Origin: Kosakonia radicincitans DSM 16656
GTDB lineage: Bacteria; Pseudomonadota; Gammaproteobacteria; Enterobacterales; Enterobacteriaceae
Length of the DNA: 64,000 nt
Assembly (NCBI RefSeq): GCF_000280495.2
Contig: NZ_CP018016.1
Coordinates: 4,898,001 to 4,962,000, forward strand
Direction of reading: 5' to 3'
Shown: positions 33,804 through 42,016 of the stretch, piece by piece
Numbering within the stretch: position 1 is the stretch's first letter
Layout of the letters: every line of letters begins with the position of its first letter
The notes under the pieces: generated by a model
Told to the model about the DNA's origin: nothing
Databases searched by the model: none
The model's input: the letters and a program-made list of their open reading frames with translations, nothing else
Translations under genes and position numbers: made by a program

Positions 33804-36800
33804 ATGAACAAATCTAACTTTGATTTCCTGAAAGGCGTTAACGACTTTATTTACGCTATCGCCTGTGCAGCGGAAAACAATTATCCGAACGATCCCAACA
33901 CCACGCTGGTAAAAATGCGCATGTTCGGTGAAGCGACGGCGAAGCATTTAGGGCTGCTACTGGATATTTCCCAATGCGAAAACCAGCATGACCTGCTGCG
34001 TGAATTAGGCAAAATAGCTTTTGTTGATGACAACATCCTGTCGGTATTTCATAAATTGCGCCGCATTGGCAATCAGGCCGTCCACGAGTATCACAACGAT
34101 CTTGATGATGCGCAGATGTGTCTGCGCCTCGGTTTTCGTCTCGCAGTCTGGTATTACCGTCTGGTCACCAAAGATTATGACTTCCCGGTTCCGGTTTTTG
34201 TGTTACCGGAACAGAGTAGCGATCTCTATCATCAGGAAGTGCTGACGTTAAAACAGCAGTTGGAACAACAGGCGCAAGAAAAAGCACACAACCAGGCCGA
34301 ATTAGAGGCCCAGCAGCAAAAGCTGGTGGCACTCAACGGCTATATCGCCATCCTCGAAAGTAAGCAGCAGGAAACTGAAGCCCAATCTCAGGCTCGCGTC
34401 GCAGCCCTCGAAGCACAACTGGCAGAAAAAAATGCCGAGCTGGCGAAACAGACCGAGCAAGAGCGCAAGGCCTACCACAAAGAGATCACCGATCAGGCCA
34501 TCAAACGCACGCTGGATTTGAGCGAAGAAGAGAGCCGCTTTTTGATCGATGCCCAGTTGCGTAAAGCGGGCTGGGAAGCAGACAGCAAAATGCTGCGCTT
34601 TTCCAAAGGCGCGCGGCCGGAACCGGGTGTCAACAAAGCAATCGCCGAATGGCCCACCGGTACCGATGAAACGGGAAAACAGGGTTTTGCCGACTACGTA
34701 TTATTCGTTGGCATGAAACCCATCGCGGTAGTGGAAGCCAAGCGCATCAACACCGATGTCTTCAGTAAACTGAATGAGGCGTATCGCTACAGCAAACGTT
34801 TCGATAATGCCCTGCTGCGTAACATTTTACTGGAGCAGTATCCTGCAGATGAAGTGCGGGAAGCGGTACCGGAATATGAAGTCAGTTGGGCGGATACCAG
34901 CGGCAGCCAACGCTATAAAATTCCTTTTTGCTACTCCACCAATGGCCGCGAATACCGCGCAACGCTGAAAACCCGCAGCGGCATCTGGTATCGCGATGTC
35001 CGCCATACCAGCAACATGTCGAAAGCGCTACCGGAGTGGCATCGCCCGGAAGAACTGATCGCCATGCTGGGCAGCGATCCGCAAAGGCAAAACCAGTGGT
35101 TTGCAGATAACCCAAATATGAGCGAGCTGGGGCTGCGCTACTACCAGGAAGATGCCGTTCGCGCCGTTGAAAACACCATAGTCAATGGGCAGCAAGAGAT
35201 CCTGCTGGCCATGGCCACCGGCACCGGGAAAACGCGTACCGCCATTGCCATGATGTTCCGCCTGATCCAGTCCCAGCGCTTTAAGCGCGTACTGTTCCTT
35301 GTGGATCGCCGCTCGCTGGGTGAACAGGCGCTGGGCGCCTTTGAAGACACGCGCATCAACGGTGATACTTTTAACAGCATTTTCGACATCAAAGGGCTGA
35401 CGGATAAATTCCCGGAAGACAGCACCAAAATTCACGTTGCGACCGTCCAGTCGCTGGTTAAACGCACGCTGCAATCCGATGAGGCAATGCCGGTGGCACG
35501 CTACGACTGCATTGTGGTCGACGAAGCGCACCGTGGCTATATCCTCGATAAAGAGCAGACCGAGGGCGAGCTACAGTTCCGCAGCCAGCTGGAGTATGTG
35601 TCGGCTTACCGCCGCATCCTCGATCATTTTGACGCGGTGAAAATCGCCCTGACCGCCACGCCAGCACGCCATACGGTAGATATCTTCGGCGAGCCGGTTT
35701 ACCGCTACACCTACCGCACGGCGGTGATCGACGGGTATCTGATCGACCAGGATCCACCCATCAAGATCACCACCCGCAATGCGCAAGACGGTGTTTATCT
35801 GTCGAAGGGTGAAGAGATCATTCGCGTGACGCCACAGGGTGAGATGATCAACGACACGCTGGCTGACGATCAGGATTTTGAAGTCGCAGATTTCAACCGT
35901 ACGCTGTTGATCCCCGGTTTCAATACCGCCGTCTGCGAAGAGTTAACCAAACACCTCGATCCGACCGGCAAGCAAAAAACGCTGGTATTCTGCGTCACCA
36001 ACGAGCATGCCGATATGGTCGTCAATGAGCTGCGCACCGCCTTCAAAAAGAAATATCCGCAGCTGGAGCATGACGCAATCATCAAGATCACCGGTGACTC
36101 CGATAAAGATGCGAAGAAAGTGCAGACCCTGATCACCCGTTTTAATAAGGAGCGGCTACCGAACATTGTGGTGACGGTTGATTTGCTGACTACCGGTGTC
36201 GATATCCCGTCAATCTGCAATATCGTCTTTCTGCGCAAGGTGAGAAGCCGCATTCTCTACGAGCAGATGAAAGGCCGCGCCACCCGTTTATGCCCGGCAG
36301 TAGATAAGATCCGCTTTAAAATTTTCGACTGCGTCGATATCTACAGCACGCTGGAAAGCGTCGATACCATGCGCCCGGTGGTGATGCGCCCAAGCGTAGA
36401 ATTGCAAACGCTGGTGAACGAAATTACCGACTCGGAAACCTATAAAGTGACCGAAGCCGATGGCCGCAGCTTTGCCGAGCACAGCCACGAACAGCTCGTC
36501 GCCAAGCTGCAACGGATCATTGGCCTGGCAACTTATAACCGCGACCGCAGCGCCGGCATCGATAAGCAGGTACGTCGTCTGGATGAATTATGTCTGGATG
36601 CCGCAGGCGTCAGCTTTAACAAGCTGGCTTCGCATCTGCGTGAAAAAGGCCCGCACTGGAGTGCCGAGGTGTTCAATAAACTCCCCACCCTGATTGCGCG
36701 TCTGGAGAAACTCAAACTCGACATCAACGAACTGCGCGAGCGCCCGATCTTCCTTGATATTCCGGATGAGGTGATCAACGTCGAGCCGGTTTACGGCGCT

Positions 36801-37313
36801 TACCATAATGCGGAAGATTTCCTCGAAGCCTTTGATGATCTGGTTAAGCGTTCTCCCAATGCGCAGCCCGCGTTGCAGGCGGTGATTGCCCGCCCGCGCG
36901 ATCTCACCCGCAAAGGGCTGGTGGAGTTGCAGGAGTGGTTTGACAGCCAGTATTTCGAAGAGTCCTCCCTGCGCAGCGCGTGGAAAGAGACGCGTAACGA
37001 GGATATCGCCGCCCGGCTGATCGGCCATATTCGCCGTGCCGCAGTGGGCGATGCGCTGAAGCCGTTTGATCTGCGTGTTGATCATGCCCTGGCGCGCATC
37101 AAAGGCGAAAACGACTGGAGCAGCGAACAGCTGAAGTGGCTGGATCGCTTAGCTACCGCGCTGAAAGATAAAGTGGTGCTCGACGACGATTCCTTCAAAA
37201 CTGGCAACCTCCACCGCTTCGGCGGCAAAGCCGTGTCGCAGCGCGTGTTTGAGGACGACCTCGACGGCGTGCTGGCGAAATTCAGTGATTACATCTGGGA
37301 CGAACCCGCCTGA
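33804..37313 (+). CDS. hsdR: Type I restriction enzyme, R (motor/nuclease) subunit
   Basis: A 1,169-residue subunit. The N-terminus (about 1-150) is a DUF4145-like domain, followed by a Q/E/A-rich coiled coil (about 150-235). The PD-(D/E)xK nuclease core is FADYVLFVGMKPIAVVEAKR (near residue 300-314). The SF2 helicase has Walker A MATGTGKT (near 468), DEAH (near 572), TATPAR and QMKGRATRLCP. All motifs are intact, so cleavage should be possible. RBS GGAAGG. The overall pattern matches the type IB (EcoAI/EcoEI) family as I remember it. Confidence 0.93.
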   Translation: MNKSNFDFLKGVNDFIYAIACAAENNYPNDPNTTLVKMRMFGEATAKHLGLLLDISQCENQHDLLRELGKIAFVDDNILSVFHKLRRIGNQAVHEYHNDLDDAQMCLRLGFRLAVWYYRLVTKDYDFPVPVFVLPEQSSDLYHQEVLTLKQQLEQQAQEKAHNQAELEAQQQKLVALNGYIAILESKQQETEAQSQARVAALEAQLAEKNAELAKQTEQERKAYHKEITDQAIKRTLDLSEEESRFLIDAQLRKAGWEADSKMLRFSKGARPEPGVNKAIAEWPTGTDETGKQGFADYVLFVGMKPIAVVEAKRINTDVFSKLNEAYRYSKRFDNALLRNILLEQYPADEVREAVPEYEVSWADTSGSQRYKIPFCYSTNGREYRATLKTRSGIWYRDVRHTSNMSKALPEWHRPEELIAMLGSDPQRQNQWFADNPNMSELGLRYYQEDAVRAVENTIVNGQQEILLAMATGTGKTRTAIAMMFRLIQSQRFKRVLFLVDRRSLGEQALGAFEDTRINGDTFNSIFDIKGLTDKFPEDSTKIHVATVQSLVKRTLQSDEAMPVARYDCIVVDEAHRGYILDKEQTEGELQFRSQLEYVSAYRRILDHFDAVKIALTATPARHTVDIFGEPVYRYTYRTAVIDGYLIDQDPPIKITTRNAQDGVYLSKGEEIIRVTPQGEMINDTLADDQDFEVADFNRTLLIPGFNTAVCEELTKHLDPTGKQKTLVFCVTNEHADMVVNELRTAFKKKYPQLEHDAIIKITGDSDKDAKKVQTLITRFNKERLPNIVVTVDLLTTGVDIPSICNIVFLRKVRSRILYEQMKGRATRLCPAVDKIRFKIFDCVDIYSTLESVDTMRPVVMRPSVELQTLVNEITDSETYKVTEADGRSFAEHSHEQLVAKLQRIIGLATYNRDRSAGIDKQVRRLDELCLDAAGVSFNKLASHLREKGPHWSAEVFNKLPTLIARLEKLKLDINELRERPIFLDIPDEVINVEPVYGAYHNAEDFLEAFDDLVKRSPNAQPALQAVIARPRDLTRKGLVELQEWFDSQYFEESSLRSAWKETRNEDIAARLIGHIRRAAVGDALKPFDLRVDHALARIKGENDWSSEQLKWLDRLATALKDKVVLDDDSFKTGNLHRFGGKAVSQRVFEDDLDGVLAKFSDYIWDEPA

Positions 37314-37344
37314 CGCGTTAGAATCCCCGGCAATTTCTTCTTCT

Positions 37345-37363
37345 GCGGCCCGTTCAGGGCCGC
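37345..37363 (+). terminator. Hairpin between hsdR and hsdM
   Basis: A GCGGCCC/GGGCCGC seven-pair stem with GTTCA loop, followed by TGCTTTT. It may end hsdR transcription, leaving hsdM-hsdS on a separate promoter, as in known hsd loci. Confidence 0.65.
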
Positions 37364-37381
37364 TGCTTTTACACGGAACCT

Positions 37382-38980
37382 GTGATGAACAATAACGATC
37401 TGGTCGCTAAACTCTGGAAACTCTGTGACAACCTGCGTGACGGCGGCGTTTCCTATCAGAACTATGTTAACGAACTGGCTTCACTGCTGTTTCTGAAAAT
37501 GTGTAAAGAGACCGGCCAGGAAGCCGAGTATCTGCCTGCTGGCTACCGCTGGGACGATTTGAAAGCGCGTATCGGCCAGGAGCAATTGCAGTTCTACCGT
37601 AAACTGCTGGTGGAATTAGGCCAGGATGAGAAAAACCTTGTACAGGCGATTTTCCACAACGTCAGTACCACCATTGAGCAACCGAAGCAGCTGACCGAAC
37701 TGGTGAGCTATATGGATGCGCTGGACTGGTATAACGGCAGCAAGGGCAAATCCCGCGACGACTTTGGCGATATGTACGAAGGGCTGTTGCAAAAGAACGC
37801 CAACGAAACCAAATCCGGCGCGGGCCAGTACTTCACGCCGCGCCCGCTGATCAAGACCATTATTCATCTGTTAAAACCGCAGCCGCGCGAAGTGGTGCAG
37901 GATCCGGCAGCCGGTACCGCAGGTTTTTTAATCGAAGCGGATCGCTACGTTAAATCGCAGACCAACGATCTGGAAGATCTCGATACCGACACCCAGGATT
38001 TTCAGATCCGCAAAGCCTTTGTCGGCCTTGAACTGGTGCCCGGCACCCGTCGGCTGGCGCTGATGAACTGCCTGCTGCACGACATTGAAGGCAACCTCGA
38101 TCACGGCGGCGCAATTCGCCTCGGTAACACGCTGGGCAGTGACGGGGAAAACCTGCCGCCGGCGCATATCGTGGCAACCAACCCGCCGTTTGGCAGCGCG
38201 GCGGGCACCAATATCACCCGTACCTTTGTTCACCCGACCAGCAACAAACAGCTCTGCTTTATGCAGCACATTATTGAAACCCTGCATCCGGGCGGCCGCG
38301 CAGCAGTGGTGGTGCCGGATAACGTATTGTTTGAAGGCGGTAAAGGCACCGAGATCCGCCGTGACCTGATGGACAAGTGCCGTCTGCACACCATTCTGCG
38401 TCTTCCGACCGGTATCTTTTATGCCCAGGGCGTAAAAACCAACGTGCTGTTCTTTACCAAAGGCACGAAGGCAAATCCGAACCAGGACAAGAACTGCACC
38501 GACGACGTCTGGGTGTACGATTTGCGGACCAATATGCCGGGCTTTGGTAAGCGCACACCGTTTGGCGATCAGCATCTGCAGCCGTTTGAGCAGGTTTTCG
38601 GGGACGATCCGCACGGCCTCAGCCCGCGCACCGAAGGTGAGTGGAGTTTTAATGCCGAAGAGAGCGAAATCGCTGACAGCGAAGAGAACAAAAATACCGA
38701 TCAGCATCTGGCCACCAGCCGCTGGCGCAAGTTCAGCCGCGAGTGGATCCGCACTGCCAAGTCGGACTCGTTGGATATCTCCTGGCTGAAAGATAAAGAC
38801 AGTATCGATGCCGACAGCCTGCCGGAGCCGGATGTATTAGCGGCAGAGGCGATGACCGAACTGGTGCAGGCGCTGGGCGAGCTGGATGCCCTGATGCGCG
38901 AGCTGGACGCAGGCGATGAAGCCGATGCACAGCGTCAGTTGCTGAATGAAGCATTTGGTGAGGTGAAAGAATGTCTTTAG
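37382..38980 (+). CDS. hsdM: Type I restriction-modification, M (methyltransferase) subunit
   Basis: A 532-residue N6-adenine DNA methyltransferase. An HsdM N-terminal helical domain (about 1-130) precedes the AdoMet motif DPAAGTAGF (about residues 175-183) and the catalytic NPPF (about 266-269). The sequence is very like EcoAI HsdM in memory (MNNNDLVAKLWKLCDNLRDG; GKRTPF; TDQHLATSRWRKFSREWIR). It overlaps hsdS by ten bases, which couples their synthesis. Protects host DNA and supplies the recognition complex for HsdR. Confidence 0.95.
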   Translation: MMNNNDLVAKLWKLCDNLRDGGVSYQNYVNELASLLFLKMCKETGQEAEYLPAGYRWDDLKARIGQEQLQFYRKLLVELGQDEKNLVQAIFHNVSTTIEQPKQLTELVSYMDALDWYNGSKGKSRDDFGDMYEGLLQKNANETKSGAGQYFTPRPLIKTIIHLLKPQPREVVQDPAAGTAGFLIEADRYVKSQTNDLEDLDTDTQDFQIRKAFVGLELVPGTRRLALMNCLLHDIEGNLDHGGAIRLGNTLGSDGENLPPAHIVATNPPFGSAAGTNITRTFVHPTSNKQLCFMQHIIETLHPGGRAAVVVPDNVLFEGGKGTEIRRDLMDKCRLHTILRLPTGIFYAQGVKTNVLFFTKGTKANPNQDKNCTDDVWVYDLRTNMPGFGKRTPFGDQHLQPFEQVFGDDPHGLSPRTEGEWSFNAEESEIADSEENKNTDQHLATSRWRKFSREWIRTAKSDSLDISWLKDKDSIDADSLPEPDVLAAEAMTELVQALGELDALMRELDAGDEADAQRQLLNEAFGEVKECL

Positions 38981-40287
38981 GAAATATTACCGGTACTTTA
39001 CCTGAGGTATGGTTGTCGCCTTTCCTGACTGAGTTAGTTTCACCTAAACAATGGAAAACTATTTCAACAAAAGAATTAGTTGATAGTGGTTACGTCGTTT
39101 ATGGCGCGAATGGGAAAATAGGATTTTACACGGAATATACACACAAAAATCCTACTCTAATGATAACCTGCCGTGGTGCCACTTGCGGAAACCTTCATAT
39201 ATCAGAACCATTCTCATATATAAATGGAAACGCAATGGCACTGGACAATCAACCGGCATCTTTAGGCGTGAAATTTTTAAAATACGCACTTCTTGCAAGG
39301 GGATTGAACGATACGATTTCCGGCTCAGCCCAACCACAAATCACCAGGCAAGGACTGGAAAATGTTCGAGTTCCGCTACCATCTCTTGCCGAACAAAAAA
39401 TCATCGCTGAAAAACTCGATACGTTGCTGGCGCAGGTAGACAGCACCAAAGCACGTCTTGAGCAAATCCCGAAAATCCTGAAACGTTTTCGTCAGGCGGT
39501 GTTAACGGTTGCAGTTAGTGGAAAACTGACCGAAGAATGGCGAAACGAAAATGATGTTCAATTCTCCCAATGGGAACATACGGTATTCGACAAAATTTGT
39601 TCTGAGATTACTGTTGGTTATGTCGGCAAAATGCTTGACCGATATAAAGATGAAGGTATTCCGTTCTTACGTTCGCAAAACGTACGTGAGTTTAAATTTT
39701 CCGATAAAAATTTATTGTATATATCTGATAGTTTTCATCAGGAAATTTTCAAGTCTCGTCTAAATCCAGGTGATTTAGCTATTGTAAGATCTGGAGCGCC
39801 AGGAACAACTTGTGTTATACCTGATTATTTAACGGTAGCAAACTGTTCCGACTTAGTTATTGCCCGGCCTTCAGAAAAATTAAGTTCTGAGTTCGGATGT
39901 ATTTTTATGAACTCGGGTATAGCAAAAAAAAATGTATCAGATAATCAGGTTGGGATAGCACAACAGCATTTTAATGTTGGTTCAATGAAAAAAATGCCAA
40001 TAAGTCTCCCCCCACTCCCCGAACAACACGAGATCGTTCGCCGTGTGGAACAGCTGTTCGCCTACGCCGATACCATTGAAAAGCAGGTCAACGCTGCGCT
40101 TGCCCGGGTGAATAACCTCACTCAGTCGATTCTCGCGAAAGCGTTTCGCGGTGAACTTACCGCCCATTGGCGGGCCGAAAACCCGGCTCTGATCTCCGGG
40201 GAAAATAGCGCTGCTGCACTGCTGGAAAAAATTAAAGCCGAACGTGCCGCAAGCACGGGTAAAAAGGCGTCGCGTAAAAAAGCATAA
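38971..40287 (+). CDS. hsdS: Type I restriction-modification, S (specificity) subunit
   Basis: A 438-residue protein with two target-recognition domains and two conserved spacer helices. Order: TRD1 (about 1-145), conserved region LPSLAEQKIIAEKLDTLLAQ...SGKLTEEW (about 133-190), TRD2 (about 195-345), and conserved tail LPPLPEQHEIVRRVEQLFAYAD...FRGELTAHW. The two TRDs are visibly AT-richer than the spacers and than hsdM, as expected for a modular, exchangeable gene. The DNA sequence recognised cannot be read from this. Confidence 0.93.
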   Translation: MSLGNITGTLPEVWLSPFLTELVSPKQWKTISTKELVDSGYVVYGANGKIGFYTEYTHKNPTLMITCRGATCGNLHISEPFSYINGNAMALDNQPASLGVKFLKYALLARGLNDTISGSAQPQITRQGLENVRVPLPSLAEQKIIAEKLDTLLAQVDSTKARLEQIPKILKRFRQAVLTVAVSGKLTEEWRNENDVQFSQWEHTVFDKICSEITVGYVGKMLDRYKDEGIPFLRSQNVREFKFSDKNLLYISDSFHQEIFKSRLNPGDLAIVRSGAPGTTCVIPDYLTVANCSDLVIARPSEKLSSEFGCIFMNSGIAKKNVSDNQVGIAQQHFNVGSMKKMPISLPPLPEQHEIVRRVEQLFAYADTIEKQVNAALARVNNLTQSILAKAFRGELTAHWRAENPALISGENSAAALLEKIKAERAASTGKKASRKKA

Positions 40288-40304
40288 CTCTCTTTATTAT
40301 TTTG

Positions 40305-40329
40305 CGCACGGTTAATGCCGTGCGTTTTT
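40305..40329 (+). terminator. Rho-independent terminator after hsdS
   Basis: A CGCACGG/CCGTGCG seven-pair stem with a six-base loop is followed directly by a T-rich run. Confidence 0.88.
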
Positions 40330-40530
40330 ATTTTTAGGTATTTTTAAACGCATTTTAAATATTTCAGGCGCGTTTTTCTTGTTATTCCGAATAGTGCTGA
40401 TTATTGTCTGTTTTTTTCTGGACTTTTATTTTTGCCATGGTTATTTTTTCAGTGTTTTTAGCGCGGTGGGGATGTGCGGCAACACACCCGCACCGCTGAT
40501 CACAATCACTATTTACGAGGAATAGTAATT

Positions 40531-40827
40531 ATGACTGACGTGGATTGTATTGCAGTTTGTGAGAATGAAAAAGCCCGTTCGGTAACGTACCGTCATTTAA
40601 CCGTGAGTTATGCGGGTCGTCACAGGGATAATGTTTATACCCCGGCAGTGATTATGAAGGGGTTATGGCTGGAGGCGGCGGGTTTTACTATGGGTACGAA
40701 AGTCGATGTACAGGTGATGCGGGGCTGTATTTTGCTGACCACCCGGCAACCGCCGAAAGAGCCGGAAATAAAAACATCATTAGAGCTGGCAGCCCTGTTA
40801 GCGGCGGGTAAATCGATCACAGCCTGA
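40531..40827 (+). CDS. symE: SymE, SOS-type toxin of AbrB-like fold
   Basis: A 98-residue protein agreeing with E. coli SymE (HLTVSYAGRHRD, AVIMKGLWLEAAGF, VDVQVMRGCILLT). In E. coli SymE is an endonuclease-like RNA/DNA-compacting toxin, repressed by Lon, LexA and the antisense RNA SymR. It lies directly after hsdS in the same orientation, as in E. coli. The start at 40531 follows TACGAGGAATAG. An antisense SymR would lie over its 5' end on the minus strand; I cannot place its promoter. Confidence 0.9.
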   Translation: MTDVDCIAVCENEKARSVTYRHLTVSYAGRHRDNVYTPAVIMKGLWLEAAGFTMGTKVDVQVMRGCILLTTRQPPKEPEIKTSLELAALLAAGKSITA

Positions 40828-40834
40828 AAACAGC

Positions 40835-40856
40835 GCTCCCGGTTCTGGCCGGGAGC
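40835..40856 (+). terminator. Terminator after symE
   Basis: A GCTCCCGG/CCGGGAGC eight-pair stem with a six-base loop, followed by AATTAATTT. It lies 27 bases before the convergent Mrr gene's stop. Confidence 0.7.
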
Positions 40857-40882
40857 AATTAATTTCGGGGTGCACAACAAAA

Positions 40883-41893
40883 TTAGTTTACCGGTCGGAA
40901 GATTTTTTTCAACGGTACCAGCAGTTTCGTGTCGATATCTACCTTCTCGTAATTTTCAATTAGCGCACGTACCAGATCGTCCAGCGTCCAGAGCATCAGC
41001 GGTATCGTTGAGCGGTCCGCTTCATAGCGCGCCTCTTTGGTAAACCCGCCGGTGCTGACATATAGCCCGCGATCCTCTTTATGCCGCCCGCCAATAAAGC
41101 TGCGGATCTGCTGGCTACCCATCTGCTCGCGACGATGTTTTACTTCGACGATAATGCGTGGGTTTTCAAAACCAAAACCATCGGGCGACGCAATAATATC
41201 CTTCCCGCGATCGGCTCCGGCCGGAGAGACCTGGGTTTTATATTTCATGCCGCGTAAAACACCCGCCACCAGGTTTTGCATGTCATCCCAGTCCAGAGAA
41301 TTAATCCGGTCTTTAATCGCTTCAAAAGCCAGGCTTTCCATATCCCGTAAGGGATCGGATAACACCTCTTCGTCTTCGGCCAGAAGCGGTTGCTGCGCCA
41401 GCACTTCAGCGGCAGGCTTTTTGTCTTCGAGCAATTCCTTAGCGGCACTATCCGGCAGCATAAACACCGTTAAAGTTGAGCCCAGCGTATTTTTGGTGGC
41501 GGTGGATAACCGGTCGCGCTCGATTTCTTGCGCGTTCCATTTCACCTGGCGGGCAATGCCCATCCCCTCTTCCTGCCATTCCGGGTGATACTGGAAATCA
41601 GAAGTAATTTTGCCCAGCAAATAAGTACGGTTAGCGGGAGAATAAGTAATCACCCAATCGCCTTTCTTAATTTCGTTCACAAAGCGCCAGATCTGCGAAG
41701 CCCCGGAGCGCACCGTACCCGGTTTACTTAACGGATCGACCTCCTGATATAGCGCCGTCAATTGCGCCCGCGACAGACCCGGTTTAACTAACGGTGCAAG
41801 CTGAGACCAGCCGATACCAACGATTTGTTTATCGCGAAAGTCATCATAGAGCTTTCCCGCATCCCCGCGTATCATCCACATTTTGTTATCCAT
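40883..41893 (-). CDS. Mrr-type restriction endonuclease
   Basis: A 336-residue nuclease. The C-terminal Mrr_cat domain (about 205-310) has the PD-(D/E)xK core: Asp232 in GADRGKDI, Glu250 and Lys252 in IIVEVKHR, then the QIRSFIGGRH helix and the conserved GLYVSTGGFTKEA. The N-terminal half (about 1-130) is not the usual Mrr_N winged helix; it reads MWMIRGDAGKLYDDF...VGIGWSQL with PUA/EVE-like features and could recognise modified bases. RBS AGGGG precedes ATG 41893. Position beside hsd and symE is that of mrr/mcr in E. coli. Confidence 0.85.
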   Translation of the reverse strand: MDNKMWMIRGDAGKLYDDFRDKQIVGIGWSQLAPLVKPGLSRAQLTALYQEVDPLSKPGTVRSGASQIWRFVNEIKKGDWVITYSPANRTYLLGKITSDFQYHPEWQEEGMGIARQVKWNAQEIERDRLSTATKNTLGSTLTVFMLPDSAAKELLEDKKPAAEVLAQQPLLAEDEEVLSDPLRDMESLAFEAIKDRINSLDWDDMQNLVAGVLRGMKYKTQVSPAGADRGKDIIASPDGFGFENPRIIVEVKHRREQMGSQQIRSFIGGRHKEDRGLYVSTGGFTKEARYEADRSTIPLMLWTLDDLVRALIENYEKVDIDTKLLVPLKKIFRPVN

Positions 41894-41988
41894 AACTGTC
41901 CCCTGATCAATATAAGGAATTGCGCCGGTTTCTAGACCAGCTCTGCTGGCCTGTCTGAATCCGGCACGGTATTTTGCCGTTAAGACAA

Positions 41989-42006
41989 CCCCGCCTTACG
42001 GCGGGG
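41989..42006 (-). terminator. Terminator after druE
   Basis: CCCCGCC/GGCGGGG seven-pair stem with a TTAC loop lies 10 bases beyond the druE stop on its strand and is followed by TTGTCTT. Confidence 0.75.
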
Positions 42007-42016
42007 CATCTCTGTT

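Noticed and set aside
40380..40430. LexA box upstream of symE
   Set aside because: CTGT near 40,407 lacks the matching ACAG half at the right spacing.
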